From: Pseudomonas paraglycinae
GTDB taxonomy: Bacteria > Pseudomonadota > Gammaproteobacteria > Pseudomonadales > Pseudomonadaceae
Direction of reading: 5' to 3'
Length of the DNA: 64,000 nucleotides
Assembly (NCBI RefSeq): GCF_021601625.1
Contig: NZ_BQHR01000003.1
Location: 186,001-250,000 of the forward strand
In this document: positions 17,609 to 27,589 of the stretch, one piece after another
Layout of the letters: every line of letters begins with the position of its first letter
How positions within the stretch are numbered: the first letter of the stretch is position 1
The notes under the pieces: generated by a model
Seen by the model: only the letters and a program-made list of their open reading frames with translations
Told to the model about the DNA's origin: nothing
Databases searched by the model: none
Program-made: the position numbers and the translations under genes

Positions 17609-18148
17609 CTATGCCGACAGCGCGTCGATCAGCGCATTGCTGAACGCCGGAATATCGTCCGGCTGGCGGCTGCTGATCAGGTGGCCGTCTTTTACTACCT
17701 CCTGATCAACCCAGTTCGCCCCCGCATTCACCAGATCGTCCTTGACGGTCTTGTAGCTGGTCATGGTCTTGCCATTGACCAGCCCTGCCGAAATCAGCAG
17801 CCAGCTGCCATGACAGATCACTGCGATCGGCTTGCCGGCGGACGCACCGGTCTTGACCAGGTGCTGGGCGTCCTGGTCGATGCGGATGGTGTCAGAGTTC
17901 TGCACACCGCCCGGGAGCACCACGGCATCGTATTGATCGATGCTTGCGCCCTGGAAGGTCTGGTCGACCTTGAAGTCGTCCGCAGGTTTATCGTGATTCC
18001 AGCCTTTGACGCTGCCGGCTTCGGCGGAGAGGATGTCAACCTGCGCTCCCGCCTGCTCCAGTGCCTTTTTGGGGCCAGTCAGTTCAACCTGCTCGAAACC
18101 GTCGGTTACCAGAAAAGCGACGCGCTTGCCGCTGAGAGAAGTGGCCAT
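17609..18148 (-). CDS. DJ-1/PfpI family protein
   Basis: A 179-residue protein of the class I glutamine-amidotransferase-like fold. The nucleophile-elbow cysteine is in AVICHGSWLLISAG, preceded by the conserved VLPGGVQNSD loop and the N-terminal VAFLVTDGFEQVELTGP with the acidic residue that activates the cysteine. Relatives include stress proteins with proposed protease, deglycase or hydratase activity; none can be assigned here. It is a single gene, divergent from the HDOD gene. Confidence 0.88.
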   Translation of the reverse strand: MATSLSGKRVAFLVTDGFEQVELTGPKKALEQAGAQVDILSAEAGSVKGWNHDKPADDFKVDQTFQGASIDQYDAVVLPGGVQNSDTIRIDQDAQHLVKTGASAGKPIAVICHGSWLLISAGLVNGKTMTSYKTVKDDLVNAGANWVDQEVVKDGHLISSRQPDDIPAFSNALIDALSA

Positions 18149-18321
18149 CGTTAAGCTCCTGAGTCTGTTGGAATTACTGCCCGCGACAGATGGGGAACTG
18201 CTCCGGGCACTACAGATTCCGAAGGCTGGTGGAAAGTGAAAGTTCCTGCGAATTGCCCACTGGTGTGTCGTCCGTCGGTTTTTAGAGGTTAGAATCGCGG
18301 CCTGTCCCAGAGTGTGTACTT

Positions 18322-19188
18322 ATGTCCCAAGAGCTGACCACCGAACAGATTCAACAGTCCCTGCAAGGCATCAGCGTGCCCGCGCAGCCGCAGATCATGG
18401 TGGATCTGCAAATGGAGCAGTACATGCCCGACCCCGACCTGGAGACGATCGCCAAGCTGATCTCCCAGGATCCTGGCCTGTCCGGCTCGCTGCTGAAAAT
18501 CGTCAATTCGCCCTATTACGGCCTGAGCAACAAGATCACCTCGATCAAGCGCGCGGTGAATCTGTTGGGCAGTCGCTCGATCATCAATCTGATCAACGCG
18601 ATGTCGATCAAGGGCGAAATGAACGATGACACCATCGTCACCCTCAACCGTTTCTGGGACACCGCCCAGGACGTGGCCATGACCTGCCTGACCCTGGCCA
18701 AGCGCGTTGGCACCGAGGCGAGCGACGAGGCTTACGCCTTGGGTCTGTTCCACGACTGCGGCGTTCCGTTGATGCTTCAGCGTTTTCCGGATTACATGAC
18801 GACGCTCGAGAAGGCCTATGCCAACGCGAGTGCCGAGCGCCGGGTTGTGGACACTGAGAACGACGTCTACAACACCAACCACTCGGTGGTCGGTTATTAC
18901 ACCGCCAAGTCGTGGCGCCTCCCGGAGCACGTCAGCGCTGCGATCGCCAACCACCACAATGCCTTGGCGATCTTCAGCGATGAAACTTCGCGCAACAGCC
19001 AGATGAAAAACCTGCTGGCGATCCTGAAAATGGCCGAGCACATCTGCGCGTCGTACCGGGTGCTGGGCAACCAGACCGAAGATTTCGAATGGCAGGCCGT
19101 CGGGCCGCTGGTACTGGAATACATCGGCCTCTCGGATTACGACTTTGAAACGTTGAAGCAGACTATCCGCGAACTTGGCGCGCACTGA
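18322..19188 (+). CDS. HDOD domain signalling protein
   Basis: A 288-residue protein made almost entirely of an HDOD domain, a non-catalytic relative of HD phosphohydrolases. The domain begins with PAQPQIMVDLQ and includes IAKLISQDPGLSGSLLKIVNSPYYG and the block IKRAVNLLGSRSIINLINAM, followed by LGLFHDCGVPLMLQ. Such proteins act in bacterial signalling, often linked to cyclic-di-GMP or motility. No output domain is attached. It lies 29 bases before mutM and may share its transcript. Confidence 0.88.
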   Translation: MSQELTTEQIQQSLQGISVPAQPQIMVDLQMEQYMPDPDLETIAKLISQDPGLSGSLLKIVNSPYYGLSNKITSIKRAVNLLGSRSIINLINAMSIKGEMNDDTIVTLNRFWDTAQDVAMTCLTLAKRVGTEASDEAYALGLFHDCGVPLMLQRFPDYMTTLEKAYANASAERRVVDTENDVYNTNHSVVGYYTAKSWRLPEHVSAAIANHHNALAIFSDETSRNSQMKNLLAILKMAEHICASYRVLGNQTEDFEWQAVGPLVLEYIGLSDYDFETLKQTIRELGAH

Positions 19189-19217
19189 TTTAAAAAGACC
19201 CTTGATTCGAGACACTC

Positions 19218-20030
19218 ATGCCTGAATTGCCGGAAGTCGAAACCACCCGCCGCGGTATTGCCCCGCACCTGGAAGGCCAGCGTGTCAGCCGGGTGATCGT
19301 GCGTGACCGGCGTTTGCGCTGGCCGATTCCCGAAGACCTTGATGTGCGGCTGTCCGGGCAGCGCATTGTGCTGGTCGAGCGGCGCGCCAAGTATCTGCTG
19401 ATCAACGCCGAGGTCGGCACGCTGATCAGCCACTTGGGCATGTCGGGCAACCTGCGGCTGGTGGAGGTCGGGATACCGGCGGCCAAGCATGAGCATGTCG
19501 ATATCGAACTGGAGTCGGGCCTGGCCCTGCGCTACACCGATCCGCGGCGTTTCGGGGCGATGCTCTGGAGCACCGACCCGCTCAATCACGAATTGCTGAT
19601 TCGCCTGGGCCCGGAGCCGTTGACCGATCTGTTCGATGGCGAGCGCTTGTATCAGCTGTCGCGCGGGCGTTCGATGGCGGTCAAGCCGTTCATCATGGAC
19701 AACGCGGTGGTGGTGGGGGTCGGCAATATCTACGCGACCGAAGCACTGTTCGCCGCCGGTATCGATCCGCGTCGCGAAGCCAAAGGCATTTCCCGGGCGC
19801 GCTATTTGAAGCTGGCGATCGAGATCAAACGCATCCTCGCTGCCGCCATCGAGCGCGGCGGCACCACGTTGCGTGATTTCATCGGTGGCGACGGGCAGCC
19901 GGGGTATTTCCAGCAGGAACTGTTTGTCTACGGTCGCGGCGGCGAGCACTGCAAGGTCTGCGGCACGGGCCTGCGGGAAATGAAGCTCGGCCAGCGCGCG
20001 AGCGTCTGGTGTCCGCGCTGCCAAAGCTGA
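19218..20030 (+). CDS. mutM: Formamidopyrimidine-DNA glycosylase
   Basis: A 270-residue base-excision repair enzyme that removes 8-oxoguanine and nicks the abasic site. The N terminus [14 protein letters not shown] provides the catalytic proline and glutamate after removal of Met. The helix-two-turn-helix has [20 protein letters not shown], and the C-terminal zinc finger has four cysteines (CKVCGTG and CPRC). All key parts are present. Confidence 0.97.
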   Translation: MPELPEVETTRRGIAPHLEGQRVSRVIVRDRRLRWPIPEDLDVRLSGQRIVLVERRAKYLLINAEVGTLISHLGMSGNLRLVEVGIPAAKHEHVDIELESGLALRYTDPRRFGAMLWSTDPLNHELLIRLGPEPLTDLFDGERLYQLSRGRSMAVKPFIMDNAVVVGVGNIYATEALFAAGIDPRREAKGISRARYLKLAIEIKRILAAAIERGGTTLRDFIGGDGQPGYFQQELFVYGRGGEHCKVCGTGLREMKLGQRASVWCPRCQS

Positions 20031-20099
20031 GCAGGGCGTCCGAAAAAGTCCTACGGTCTATAGTGAGTTGTCTCACTGTTCAGCTCGAAGGATCGTGCC

Positions 20100-20423
20100 A
20101 TGAAGTCCTTGCAAACCCTCATCGTCGCCCTGCTGCTGTGCTTCAGCCTGACCGTTCAGGCCACGGAAGGCGGCAGCGGTGACCCTCGTTACGCCATCCA
20201 GAATCCACCGGCCTACGCCATGCTCGGCGATCTGCTGATTGCCCGACCATTGCTGGTGGTGGCAACGGTGATTGGTGCCGGGGCGTTCGTCGTGTCGTTG
20301 CCGTTCACCGCGCTGGGTGGCGGGATTGGCGATGCGGGAGAGGCGCTGGTGGTGGCGCCGGCGAAAGCGGCGTTCGTGCGATGCCTGGGCTGCACAGGGG
20401 AGGGATTCGAGCAGCGCGAATGA
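20100..20423 (+). CDS. Small exported or membrane protein of unknown function
   Basis: A 107-residue protein with a signal peptide ([16 protein letters not shown], cleavage before TEGGSG) and a second hydrophobic segment around residues 50-72 ([22 protein letters not shown]). The C terminus has a Cys-Leu-Gly-Cys pair. A similar small gene occurs beside mutM in other pseudomonads as far as I recall. No function can be assigned; labels such as multidrug transporter are not supported by the size. Confidence 0.72.
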   Translation: MKSLQTLIVALLLCFSLTVQATEGGSGDPRYAIQNPPAYAMLGDLLIARPLLVVATVIGAGAFVVSLPFTALGGGIGDAGEALVVAPAKAAFVRCLGCTGEGFEQRE

Positions 20424-20425
20424 CG

Positions 20426-20450
20426 CGATCGCAGCCGGGGGCTGCGATCG
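20426..20450. repeat. Hairpin CGATCGCAGC / GCTGCGATCG
   Basis: Perfect 10-base arms with a 5-base loop lie just after the small exported protein gene, in the 38 bases before the convergent ferredoxin gene. There is no T run, so it is either a weak terminator or a dispersed Pseudomonas repeat. Confidence 0.6.
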
Positions 20451-20461
20451 GATTCAGTGGC

Positions 20462-20752
<291 letters not shown>

Positions 20753-20815
20753 TCAATGCGCGCAATTGTGCCGCATTGGCGCCCGTAGTGCACGCGGGCG
20801 CCGTTTGAACGGTCG

Positions 20816-21382
<567 letters not shown>

Positions 21383-21410
21383 CTATAGACGATCGGAATT
21401 TTCGCCTTTT

Positions 21411-23006
21411 TCACGGGTTTCTCAACCGTTCGCCGAGGGATGTCGCCAGTTGCGCCGTCAGACCGTACACCGACAACTGCGGGTTGGCGCCGATGCTGGT
21501 GGGGAACAAAGAGCCGTCATGAATCGACAGATTGCTCAGTTGATGATGGCGGCCGAGGCTGTCGGTGACGGCTGTTTTCGGGTCCTCGCCCATGGCGCAA
21601 CCGCCCATGACGTGAGCGCTGCCCAGGCGGGTGCGATACAGCTCCAGACTCAGGGTGTCGATCAACGAGCGGGCCTCGGCCAGGCTGTTCACGTAGCGGG
21701 CATCGGCGTGCATCGGCATCACCGCTTTGGCGCCGCCGGCGAACTGGATCTCGGCCATGCTGTGGAAAGACCGGCGCAAACCCTCCCAGGTGTAAGGCGA
21801 CACCTGATAGTCGAGCACCGGCGAGCCGTCACCGCGCAATTCGACGCTGCCGCCCTGGCTATCCGGGTGAAAACCGTCGCGCAGCAGGGCGAGCATCGCG
21901 TGGGTATGCGGCAGGTTCGCCATGTGTTGCGCGCTTTCCTGACCGAAACCACCGAGCAACGTGGCGGCCAGCGCCGGGTGCAGCGGCGGTACTTCGAGTT
22001 TGTAGGCCATCGGGCCGGTAGTGCCGTCCTTCCACTGGAAATGGTCCGAGTAGATCGACTGCGGCGCACCGTAGAACGGGTTGATCACCTCGTCGAAACG
22101 CCCTGCGGACATGTTCACCAGATGCAGAAAGGTGCGCTTGCCCAGCCGTTTGTGCGGATCCGGTGCATCCGAACGCATCAGCAGCGCCGGGCTGTTGATC
22201 CCGCCGCCGGCCAGCACGTAATGCCGCGCCTTGACGGTGATCGTGCGTCCAGTCGGCTCGACGCAACGTTCGTCCATCGCCACGCATTGCAGGCCGGTGA
22301 CCTTGTCGCCGCTGATCAACAGCTTTTCGGCCCGGGCCAGATAGAGCAGTTCACCGCCCTTTTCCAGGGTTGCCGGAATGGTCGTGACCATCATCGATTG
22401 CTTGGCGTTGGTCGGGCAGCCCATGCCGCAGTAGCCGAGGTTCCAGCAGCCGCGCACGTTGCGCGGGATCACGTGCCAGCTGTAGCCAAGTTGTTCGCAG
22501 CCTTTGCGGATCACGTCGTTGTTGGCGTTGGGCGGCACCATCCACGGGGCGACGCCGAGACGCTGCTCCATTTTTTCGAACCACGGCGCCATGTCGGCGG
22601 GGCTGTGGCCTTTGACGTTGTGTTCTTTGGCCCAGTGTTCGAGGGTCGGCTCGGGCGTGCGAAAACTCGATGTCCAGTTGATCAGCGTGGTGCCGCCGAC
22701 CGCGCGGCCCTGAAGGATGGTGATCGCGCCATCCTTGCTCATGCGGCCGATGCCTTCCTGGTAGAGGCTGCTGTAGGCCTGGTCTTCCAGCAGTTTGAAA
22801 TCGCTGCTGGTCTTGAGCGGGCCTTCTTCGATCAGCAGCACTTTATAGCCGGCGGCGCTGAGGATTTCCGCCGTAGTGCCGCCACCGGCGCCGCTGCCGA
22901 TGATGACGACATCGGCTTCCAGAGTCAGGTCATCGGTGAGTTGCGCGCCGTTGTAGGTTTTCCAGCCACGGGCAAGGCCTTCGCGAAACGGGTCGGGTAC
23001 GGGCAT
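21411..23006 (-). CDS. GMC family oxidoreductase
   Basis: A 531-residue flavoprotein of the glucose-methanol-choline family. FAD binds at VVIIGSGAGGGTTAEILSAAG near residue 35. The C-terminal family block has VMGGCAMGEDPKTAV and LSIHDGSLFPTSIGANPQLS. It is the last gene of a set with a Tat lipoprotein and an aldehyde dehydrogenase. The set probably oxidises an alcohol first to the aldehyde (this enzyme) and then to the acid. No signal peptide is seen, so export, if any, would be with the Tat partner. Substrate unknown; choline dehydrogenase is unlikely from context. Confidence 0.87.
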   Translation of the reverse strand: MPVPDPFREGLARGWKTYNGAQLTDDLTLEADVVIIGSGAGGGTTAEILSAAGYKVLLIEEGPLKTSSDFKLLEDQAYSSLYQEGIGRMSKDGAITILQGRAVGGTTLINWTSSFRTPEPTLEHWAKEHNVKGHSPADMAPWFEKMEQRLGVAPWMVPPNANNDVIRKGCEQLGYSWHVIPRNVRGCWNLGYCGMGCPTNAKQSMMVTTIPATLEKGGELLYLARAEKLLISGDKVTGLQCVAMDERCVEPTGRTITVKARHYVLAGGGINSPALLMRSDAPDPHKRLGKRTFLHLVNMSAGRFDEVINPFYGAPQSIYSDHFQWKDGTTGPMAYKLEVPPLHPALAATLLGGFGQESAQHMANLPHTHAMLALLRDGFHPDSQGGSVELRGDGSPVLDYQVSPYTWEGLRRSFHSMAEIQFAGGAKAVMPMHADARYVNSLAEARSLIDTLSLELYRTRLGSAHVMGGCAMGEDPKTAVTDSLGRHHQLSNLSIHDGSLFPTSIGANPQLSVYGLTAQLATSLGERLRNP

Positions 23007-23048
23007 CGATCAGGTTCTCTTATTATTGTTATGCGTGGGTCGCCAGGC

Positions 23049-23594
23049 TCAAACGGCGGGCGGGCCGGGGTAACCGCAATGGGCCCAGGATTCGGCGCGG
23101 GTGTACCAGGCCATCATCACCATTTGCAGCAATGAGCTGTGGCCCATGCGCAGCAGGCTCAGCGCGCTGTTTTCCCAGCGTTCTAGAAAGTGACGGATCG
23201 CCTCGGGGCTGGCGTTTTCCCAGCTGCCCCAGATTCCGGTCAATGGCCCGCGCGTCACCGCCATGCCCAGCACATCGAACAGTTGCCGGGTGAGCTTGAG
23301 CATTTCCGGCGACAGGTGATCGAGGCTGTAATCCAGCGACTTCAGGGTGCCATCGACAGCGGCGGGCAGCTTTTCCACAGCAACGGCGCCATCCAGCATC
23401 ACTGGAATCAGTGCGCGCAGAAACAGCAGATCGCCGCTGCGCAACGTGGCGAATCCGTTGGCCGATACGCTCGACGAACAGCCGCTGAGGCTGGCACCAA
23501 GGCCGGCAGTGGCGAGGAAGGCCGTGGCGCCCAGGCTGAATTTCAGCAGGCCACGGCGCGACAGGGCAGGTGTTTCGGTCAGGCTTGGGTGCAT
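23049..23594 (-). CDS. Tat-exported lipoprotein, partner of the GMC oxidoreductase
   Basis: A 181-residue protein with a twin-arginine signal (SRRGLLKFSLGATAFLATAG) ending in a lipobox-like SGC, so it is probably folded before export and lipid-anchored. The remainder is helical with no metal motif, and resembles small subunits of membrane-bound dehydrogenases such as the gluconate dehydrogenase gamma subunit. It sits 42 bases upstream of the GMC gene and about 25 bases after the aldehyde dehydrogenase gene. A role as chaperone or anchor for the GMC flavoprotein is inferred. Confidence 0.8.
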   Translation of the reverse strand: MHPSLTETPALSRRGLLKFSLGATAFLATAGLGASLSGCSSSVSANGFATLRSGDLLFLRALIPVMLDGAVAVEKLPAAVDGTLKSLDYSLDHLSPEMLKLTRQLFDVLGMAVTRGPLTGIWGSWENASPEAIRHFLERWENSALSLLRMGHSSLLQMVMMAWYTRAESWAHCGYPGPPAV

Positions 23595-23618
23595 TGTTGT
23601 TATTACCCGGCGGTGACG

Positions 23619-25049
23619 TTAGCGAATGAACAGTTTCTGGATCAGTTTCTGAATGGATTTGCCGTACGGCGGGTAGATCAGCTTCGCCGCGTTGAAGCGC
23701 TGTTTGACCAGCACGCCCTTGGCCTTGCTGAACGTCAGGAAACCCTCGTGCCCGTGGTAATGGCCCATGCCCGACGGGCCGATGCCGCCGAACGGCATGT
23801 CGTCCTGCGCCACGTGCAGCAGCGTGTCGTTGAGGCAGACGCCACCGGAATGGGTTTCGCTGAGTACGCGCTTCTGTTCGCGCTTGTCGTAGCCGAAGTA
23901 GTAAAGAGCCAGAGGACGTGGCCGCTGATTGATGTAAGCAAATGCCTGATCCAGATCCTGATACGGCACGATCGGCAGCAGCGGGCCGAAGATTTCGTCC
24001 TGCATCACCGTCATCTCGTCGCTGACATTCAGCAACAGGCTGTGCGGCATGCGCCGGCCCTGGCCCTGGTCGAACAGCGGAATCAGCAGCGCGCCCTTGC
24101 TGGTGGCGTCGCTGAGGTAGCTGTTGAGCCGCGCCAGTTGGCGCTCGTTGATGATTGCGGTGTAGTCCGGGTTGTCGGCAAGCGTCGGATAAAACCCGCG
24201 CACCGCCTGGCGATAGGCTTCGACGAAACCGCCGATGCGCTCCTCCGGTACAAGCACGTAGTCCGGGGCCACGCAGGTCTGGCCGGCGTTGAGGGTCTTG
24301 CCGAAAGCGATGCGTTCGGCGGCGTCCTTGAGAGGTACGTCGTGGGAAACGATGGCCGGGGATTTGCCGCCCAGTTCCAGGGTAACCGGTGTCAGGTTTT
24401 CTGCCGCTGCGCGCATCACATGCTTGCCGACGCTGGTGGAGCCGGTGAACAGCAGGTGGTCGAAGCGCATCTTGGAAAACGCCACGCCGACATCGGCCTC
24501 GCCGAGCACCACGCACACCAGATCTTCGGGGAAGATCCGCGCCAGCAGTTCCTTGAGCAGCAGGCCGGTGGCCGGGGTCGATTCGCTGAGTTTCAGCATC
24601 ACCCGGTTGCCGGCCGCGAGCGCGCCGGTCAACGGGCCGATGGCCAGGAACAGCGGGTAGTTCCACGGCACGATGACGCCGACAACGCCCAGCGGCTGAT
24701 ACACGACTTTCGCCGATGCCGGCTGGAAAGCCACACCCACTTTGCGCCGCGAAGGTTTCATCCACTGGCTGATGTGCCGGCTGGCGTAGTGAATGCCGTG
24801 CAGGCTCGGCATCAGTTCGGCGAGCAGGGTTTCATCGGCGCTGCGGTGGCTGAAATCGGAGCTGATCGCGTCGATGAGGGCCTGCCGTTCGTTGCTCAGC
24901 AAATCGCGCAGGGCCTTGAGCCATTGCTGGCGCTGGGCTGCAGGTGGCATCGGGTTGGCGGCGTAGGCGGCACGCTGCGCGTTGAACAGCCGGTTGAGCT
25001 CTTCCAGCGGCTGTTGCAGCGTTTGCAGGTAGGCAATATCGGCAGTCAT
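23619..25049 (-). CDS. calB: Coniferyl-aldehyde-dehydrogenase-type aldehyde dehydrogenase
   Basis: A 476-residue NAD(P)-dependent aldehyde dehydrogenase. The general-base glutamate is in VTLELGGKSPAIV, and the catalytic cysteine is in LNAGQTCVAPDYVLVPEE. The C terminus is hydrophobic and basic (KSIQKLIQKLFIR), as in class 3 fatty-aldehyde enzymes. It resembles coniferyl aldehyde dehydrogenases by overall sequence, but the natural substrate may be a fatty or terpene aldehyde. It is the first gene of the operon and divergent from the TetR gene, with a palindrome between them. Confidence 0.82.
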   Translation of the reverse strand: MTADIAYLQTLQQPLEELNRLFNAQRAAYAANPMPPAAQRQQWLKALRDLLSNERQALIDAISSDFSHRSADETLLAELMPSLHGIHYASRHISQWMKPSRRKVGVAFQPASAKVVYQPLGVVGVIVPWNYPLFLAIGPLTGALAAGNRVMLKLSESTPATGLLLKELLARIFPEDLVCVVLGEADVGVAFSKMRFDHLLFTGSTSVGKHVMRAAAENLTPVTLELGGKSPAIVSHDVPLKDAAERIAFGKTLNAGQTCVAPDYVLVPEERIGGFVEAYRQAVRGFYPTLADNPDYTAIINERQLARLNSYLSDATSKGALLIPLFDQGQGRRMPHSLLLNVSDEMTVMQDEIFGPLLPIVPYQDLDQAFAYINQRPRPLALYYFGYDKREQKRVLSETHSGGVCLNDTLLHVAQDDMPFGGIGPSGMGHYHGHEGFLTFSKAKGVLVKQRFNAAKLIYPPYGKSIQKLIQKLFIR

Positions 25050-25079
25050 TGTCAGCTCCGGAGATGTTGTTTTGAGGAA

Positions 25080-25105
25080 CTTTTTAGAGTCTATGCTCTA
25101 GAAAG
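25080..25105. promoter_or_regulatory. Candidate TetR operator between calB and tetR-type gene
   Basis: Arms CTTTTTAGAG and CTCTAGAAAG match at 9 of 10 positions around a 6-base centre. The site lies 31-56 bases upstream of the calB start, where a repressor would block its transcription. The divergent TetR-family gene starts 91 bases to the right. Confidence 0.5.
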
Positions 25106-25195
25106 TCAAATGGCTTCCTTGCGCATCCTGGTTTTATCCCGCTCCGGATAGGTCGTAAGATGCCCCCCAACGCACTCTGAATTAAAGCTCAAGCC

Positions 25196-25867
25196 ATGGC
25201 CCCACGGATCAAAACCAGCGAGCGCATCGTGCAGAACAGCCTCGAGCTGTTCAATCAGCAGGGCGAGCGCAGCATCAGCACCAATCACATCGCCGCCCAT
25301 ATGGAGATTTCTCCGGGCAATCTGTACTACCACTTCCCCAACAAGCAGGCGATCATCGCCGTATTGTTCAGTGAGTACGAAAGCCTGGTGGACAGCTTCC
25401 TGCGTCCGCCCCAGGGCCGTGCCGCGACGGTCGAAGACAAGCGTTTCTATCTCAAGGAACTGCTGTCGGCGATGTGGCGCTACCGTTTCCTGCACCGCGA
25501 TCTCGAGCACCTGCTCGACAGCGATCCGGACCTGGCCGGGCGTTATCGGCGCTTCTCTCAGCGCTGCGTGATCCAGGGCGCGGCGATCTACGAAGGCTTC
25601 GTTGCCGCCGGGATCCTGAAGATGGACCGCGTGCAGATCGAATCCCTCACCCTCAACGCGTGGATCATCCTCACCTCTTGGGTGCGCTTCCTGTGCACGA
25701 CCCGGGAGAATTCCAATCACCTCAGCGAGCAGGCCATCAAGCGTGGCGTGTATCAGGTGCTGGTGCTGGAAGCAGGGTTCGTCACCGAGCAGGCCCGCGA
25801 TGAGGTCAACGCCTTGTTCGAAGAGTTCTACGTGCCGCTGGCCCAGGCCCTCGAAGAAAGACCGTAA
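25196..25867 (+). CDS. TetR/AcrR family regulator
   Basis: A 223-residue DNA-binding protein. The N-terminal helix-turn-helix has STNHIAAHMEISPGNLYYHFPNKQAIIAVL, split as helix 2, turn and the usual YYHF recognition helix. The remaining helices form the ligand pocket. Its position, divergent from the aldehyde dehydrogenase operon, makes it the probable local repressor, with an alcohol, aldehyde or fatty-acid derivative as inducer by inference. Confidence 0.9.
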   Translation: MAPRIKTSERIVQNSLELFNQQGERSISTNHIAAHMEISPGNLYYHFPNKQAIIAVLFSEYESLVDSFLRPPQGRAATVEDKRFYLKELLSAMWRYRFLHRDLEHLLDSDPDLAGRYRRFSQRCVIQGAAIYEGFVAAGILKMDRVQIESLTLNAWIILTSWVRFLCTTRENSNHLSEQAIKRGVYQVLVLEAGFVTEQARDEVNALFEEFYVPLAQALEERP

Positions 25868-25895
25868 TTCCATTTCCTCACTGGAGTCGTTCGCT

Positions 25896-26750
25896 ATGCC
25901 GATTGCGCAACTGATCAGCCCGACCGCACTGGATGCCCGCAAGGCGCAACCGGGGCTGGTGATTCTCGATTGCCGTTTTGCCCTCGAAGACCCGGATTAC
26001 GGCCAGCGCAGCTACGCCGAGGGGCACATTGCCGGGGCACATTTCGCCGATCTTGAACGCGACCTCAGCGGCCCGGTGACCAAGGGTGTGACCGGTCGCC
26101 ATCCGCTGCCGGAGCCGGCGGCGCTGATCGAACGCCTGCAAGCGTTCGGCATCAATAACGACAGCGACGTGGTTTTGTATGACGACGGCCCGGGCGCCTA
26201 TGCGGCGCGGGCCTGGTGGTTGCTGGCGTGGCTGGGCAAGCGTGACGGCGTGTTCATTCTCGATGGCGGGCTCAAGGCCTGGCATGCGGCGGGGCTGCCG
26301 TTGAGTCTTGATCCACCGTCAGCGGCCCGGGGTAATTTCAGCGGCCAGCCGGACATGAGCCTGCTGCTCAGCGCCGAGCAATTGCAGCAGCGCCTCGGCC
26401 AGCCGGCCCTGACCCTGCTCGATGCCCGCGCCTTGCCGCGCTTCAAGGGTGAAGTGGAACCGATCGACCTGATCGCCGGGCACATTCCCGGCGCGCAATG
26501 CGCGGCGTTTACCGACAACCTGGGCAGCGACGGGCGTTTCCTGCCGGCCGATCAGCTCAAGCAGCGTTTCGCCGCGAAACTCGGCGAGCGTTCCCCGAAC
26601 GATCTGGTGGCTTACTGCGGCTCCGGGGTGACGGCGTGTCACAACCTGTTCGCCCTGTGCCTGGCGGGTTATCCGTTGGGTTCGCTGTATGCCGGATCGT
26701 GGAGCGAGTGGATCAACGATCCTGCGCGCGGTATCGCTACGGGCGAGTAA
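25896..26750 (+). CDS. Thiosulfate/3-mercaptopyruvate sulfurtransferase
   Basis: A 284-residue two-domain rhodanese. The ATG at 25896 is preferred over an upstream one inside the TetR gene. The N-terminal inactive domain has ILDCRFALEDPDYG and IAGAHFADLERDLSG. The C-terminal active domain has TLLDARALPRFKGE and the catalytic loop YCGSGVTACHN. A CGSGVTA loop points to mercaptopyruvate sulfurtransferases (SseA) more than to thiosulfate sulfurtransferases. It starts 28 bases after the TetR gene. Confidence 0.88.
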   Translation: MPIAQLISPTALDARKAQPGLVILDCRFALEDPDYGQRSYAEGHIAGAHFADLERDLSGPVTKGVTGRHPLPEPAALIERLQAFGINNDSDVVLYDDGPGAYAARAWWLLAWLGKRDGVFILDGGLKAWHAAGLPLSLDPPSAARGNFSGQPDMSLLLSAEQLQQRLGQPALTLLDARALPRFKGEVEPIDLIAGHIPGAQCAAFTDNLGSDGRFLPADQLKQRFAAKLGERSPNDLVAYCGSGVTACHNLFALCLAGYPLGSLYAGSWSEWINDPARGIATGE

Positions 26751-26754
26751 TCGC

Positions 26755-27585
26755 TCAGCGATCCAGCCGCGCGCTGCGATAGGCCGCCGGCCCCACGCCG
26801 TAAACCTGTTTGAATTGCCGGCTCAGATGGCTCTGGTCGGCAAATCCCAGCTGCGTGGCGACCTCCACCGGCAGGCAGCCGCTCTGCAACAAGCCACGCG
26901 CGCAGGCGATCCGCTGCTGCATCAGCCAGCTGTGCGGCGGCATGCCGGTGGCGCGACGGAACACCCGGGCAAAGTGGAAGGGCGAGAGGTTCACGGCCGC
27001 CGCCAGTTCTTCCAGCGAGGGCGGCGCCGCCAGTTGCGCGTGCAGCAACTCCTTGGCCATCGCCACCGCGCGGTGCTCTTTGCCGGGATTGCCGTTGATC
27101 TGCACCGCTGCGTGACGCTGTAACAGCAACATCATCATTTCGCGCCACACCGTTTGCTGTTGCAGCGCGGTGGCGGGGCTTTCCAGCAAGCGATGCAACT
27201 GACAGAAACCGTTGACCAGGTCCGGATCGCGATACAGCGTCGCGCCGAAAGCCGGCATCGGTGCGGTCGGCAGTTCCAGCTCATTCAGCAGCGCGACGAT
27301 CTGCCCTGTGTCGGGATAAAACGCCCGGTACAGCCAGCCGTCCTCCGTGCCTTTGTGGCCGTTATGCACTTCGTCCGGATTGATCAGCACCAGCGTGCCG
27401 CTGCCCGCCAGGTGTTCGGCGCCGCGATAACGGTAGCGCTGGGCGCCGGCCATGATCATGCCGATCACATAACCGTCGTGGACGTGCGGGGCGAAACGAT
27501 GCTCGATGTAGCGCGCGGTCAACAGCTCGACCCCGGCCAGAGGCGCGGCCTGCCAGAAACGGATCGACTCGCCCTGATCGCTCAT
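26755..27585 (-). CDS. AraC family regulator with N-terminal cupin
   Basis: A 276-residue transcription regulator. The start at 27585 is chosen because it lies just after the stop of the upstream hydrolase gene, while the longer frame would overlap it by about 90 bases. The N-terminal cupin has HRFAPHVHDGYVIGMIMAG, and two helix-turn-helix motifs lie in the last 100 residues (SLEELAAAVNLSPFHFARVF and PVEVATQLGFADQSHLSRQF). The gene converges on the sulfurtransferase gene. Target genes are unknown; it could act on the neighbouring hydrolase operon. Confidence 0.87.
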   Translation of the reverse strand: MSDQGESIRFWQAAPLAGVELLTARYIEHRFAPHVHDGYVIGMIMAGAQRYRYRGAEHLAGSGTLVLINPDEVHNGHKGTEDGWLYRAFYPDTGQIVALLNELELPTAPMPAFGATLYRDPDLVNGFCQLHRLLESPATALQQQTVWREMMMLLLQRHAAVQINGNPGKEHRAVAMAKELLHAQLAAPPSLEELAAAVNLSPFHFARVFRRATGMPPHSWLMQQRIACARGLLQSGCLPVEVATQLGFADQSHLSRQFKQVYGVGPAAYRSARLDR

Positions 27586-27589
27586 GACT

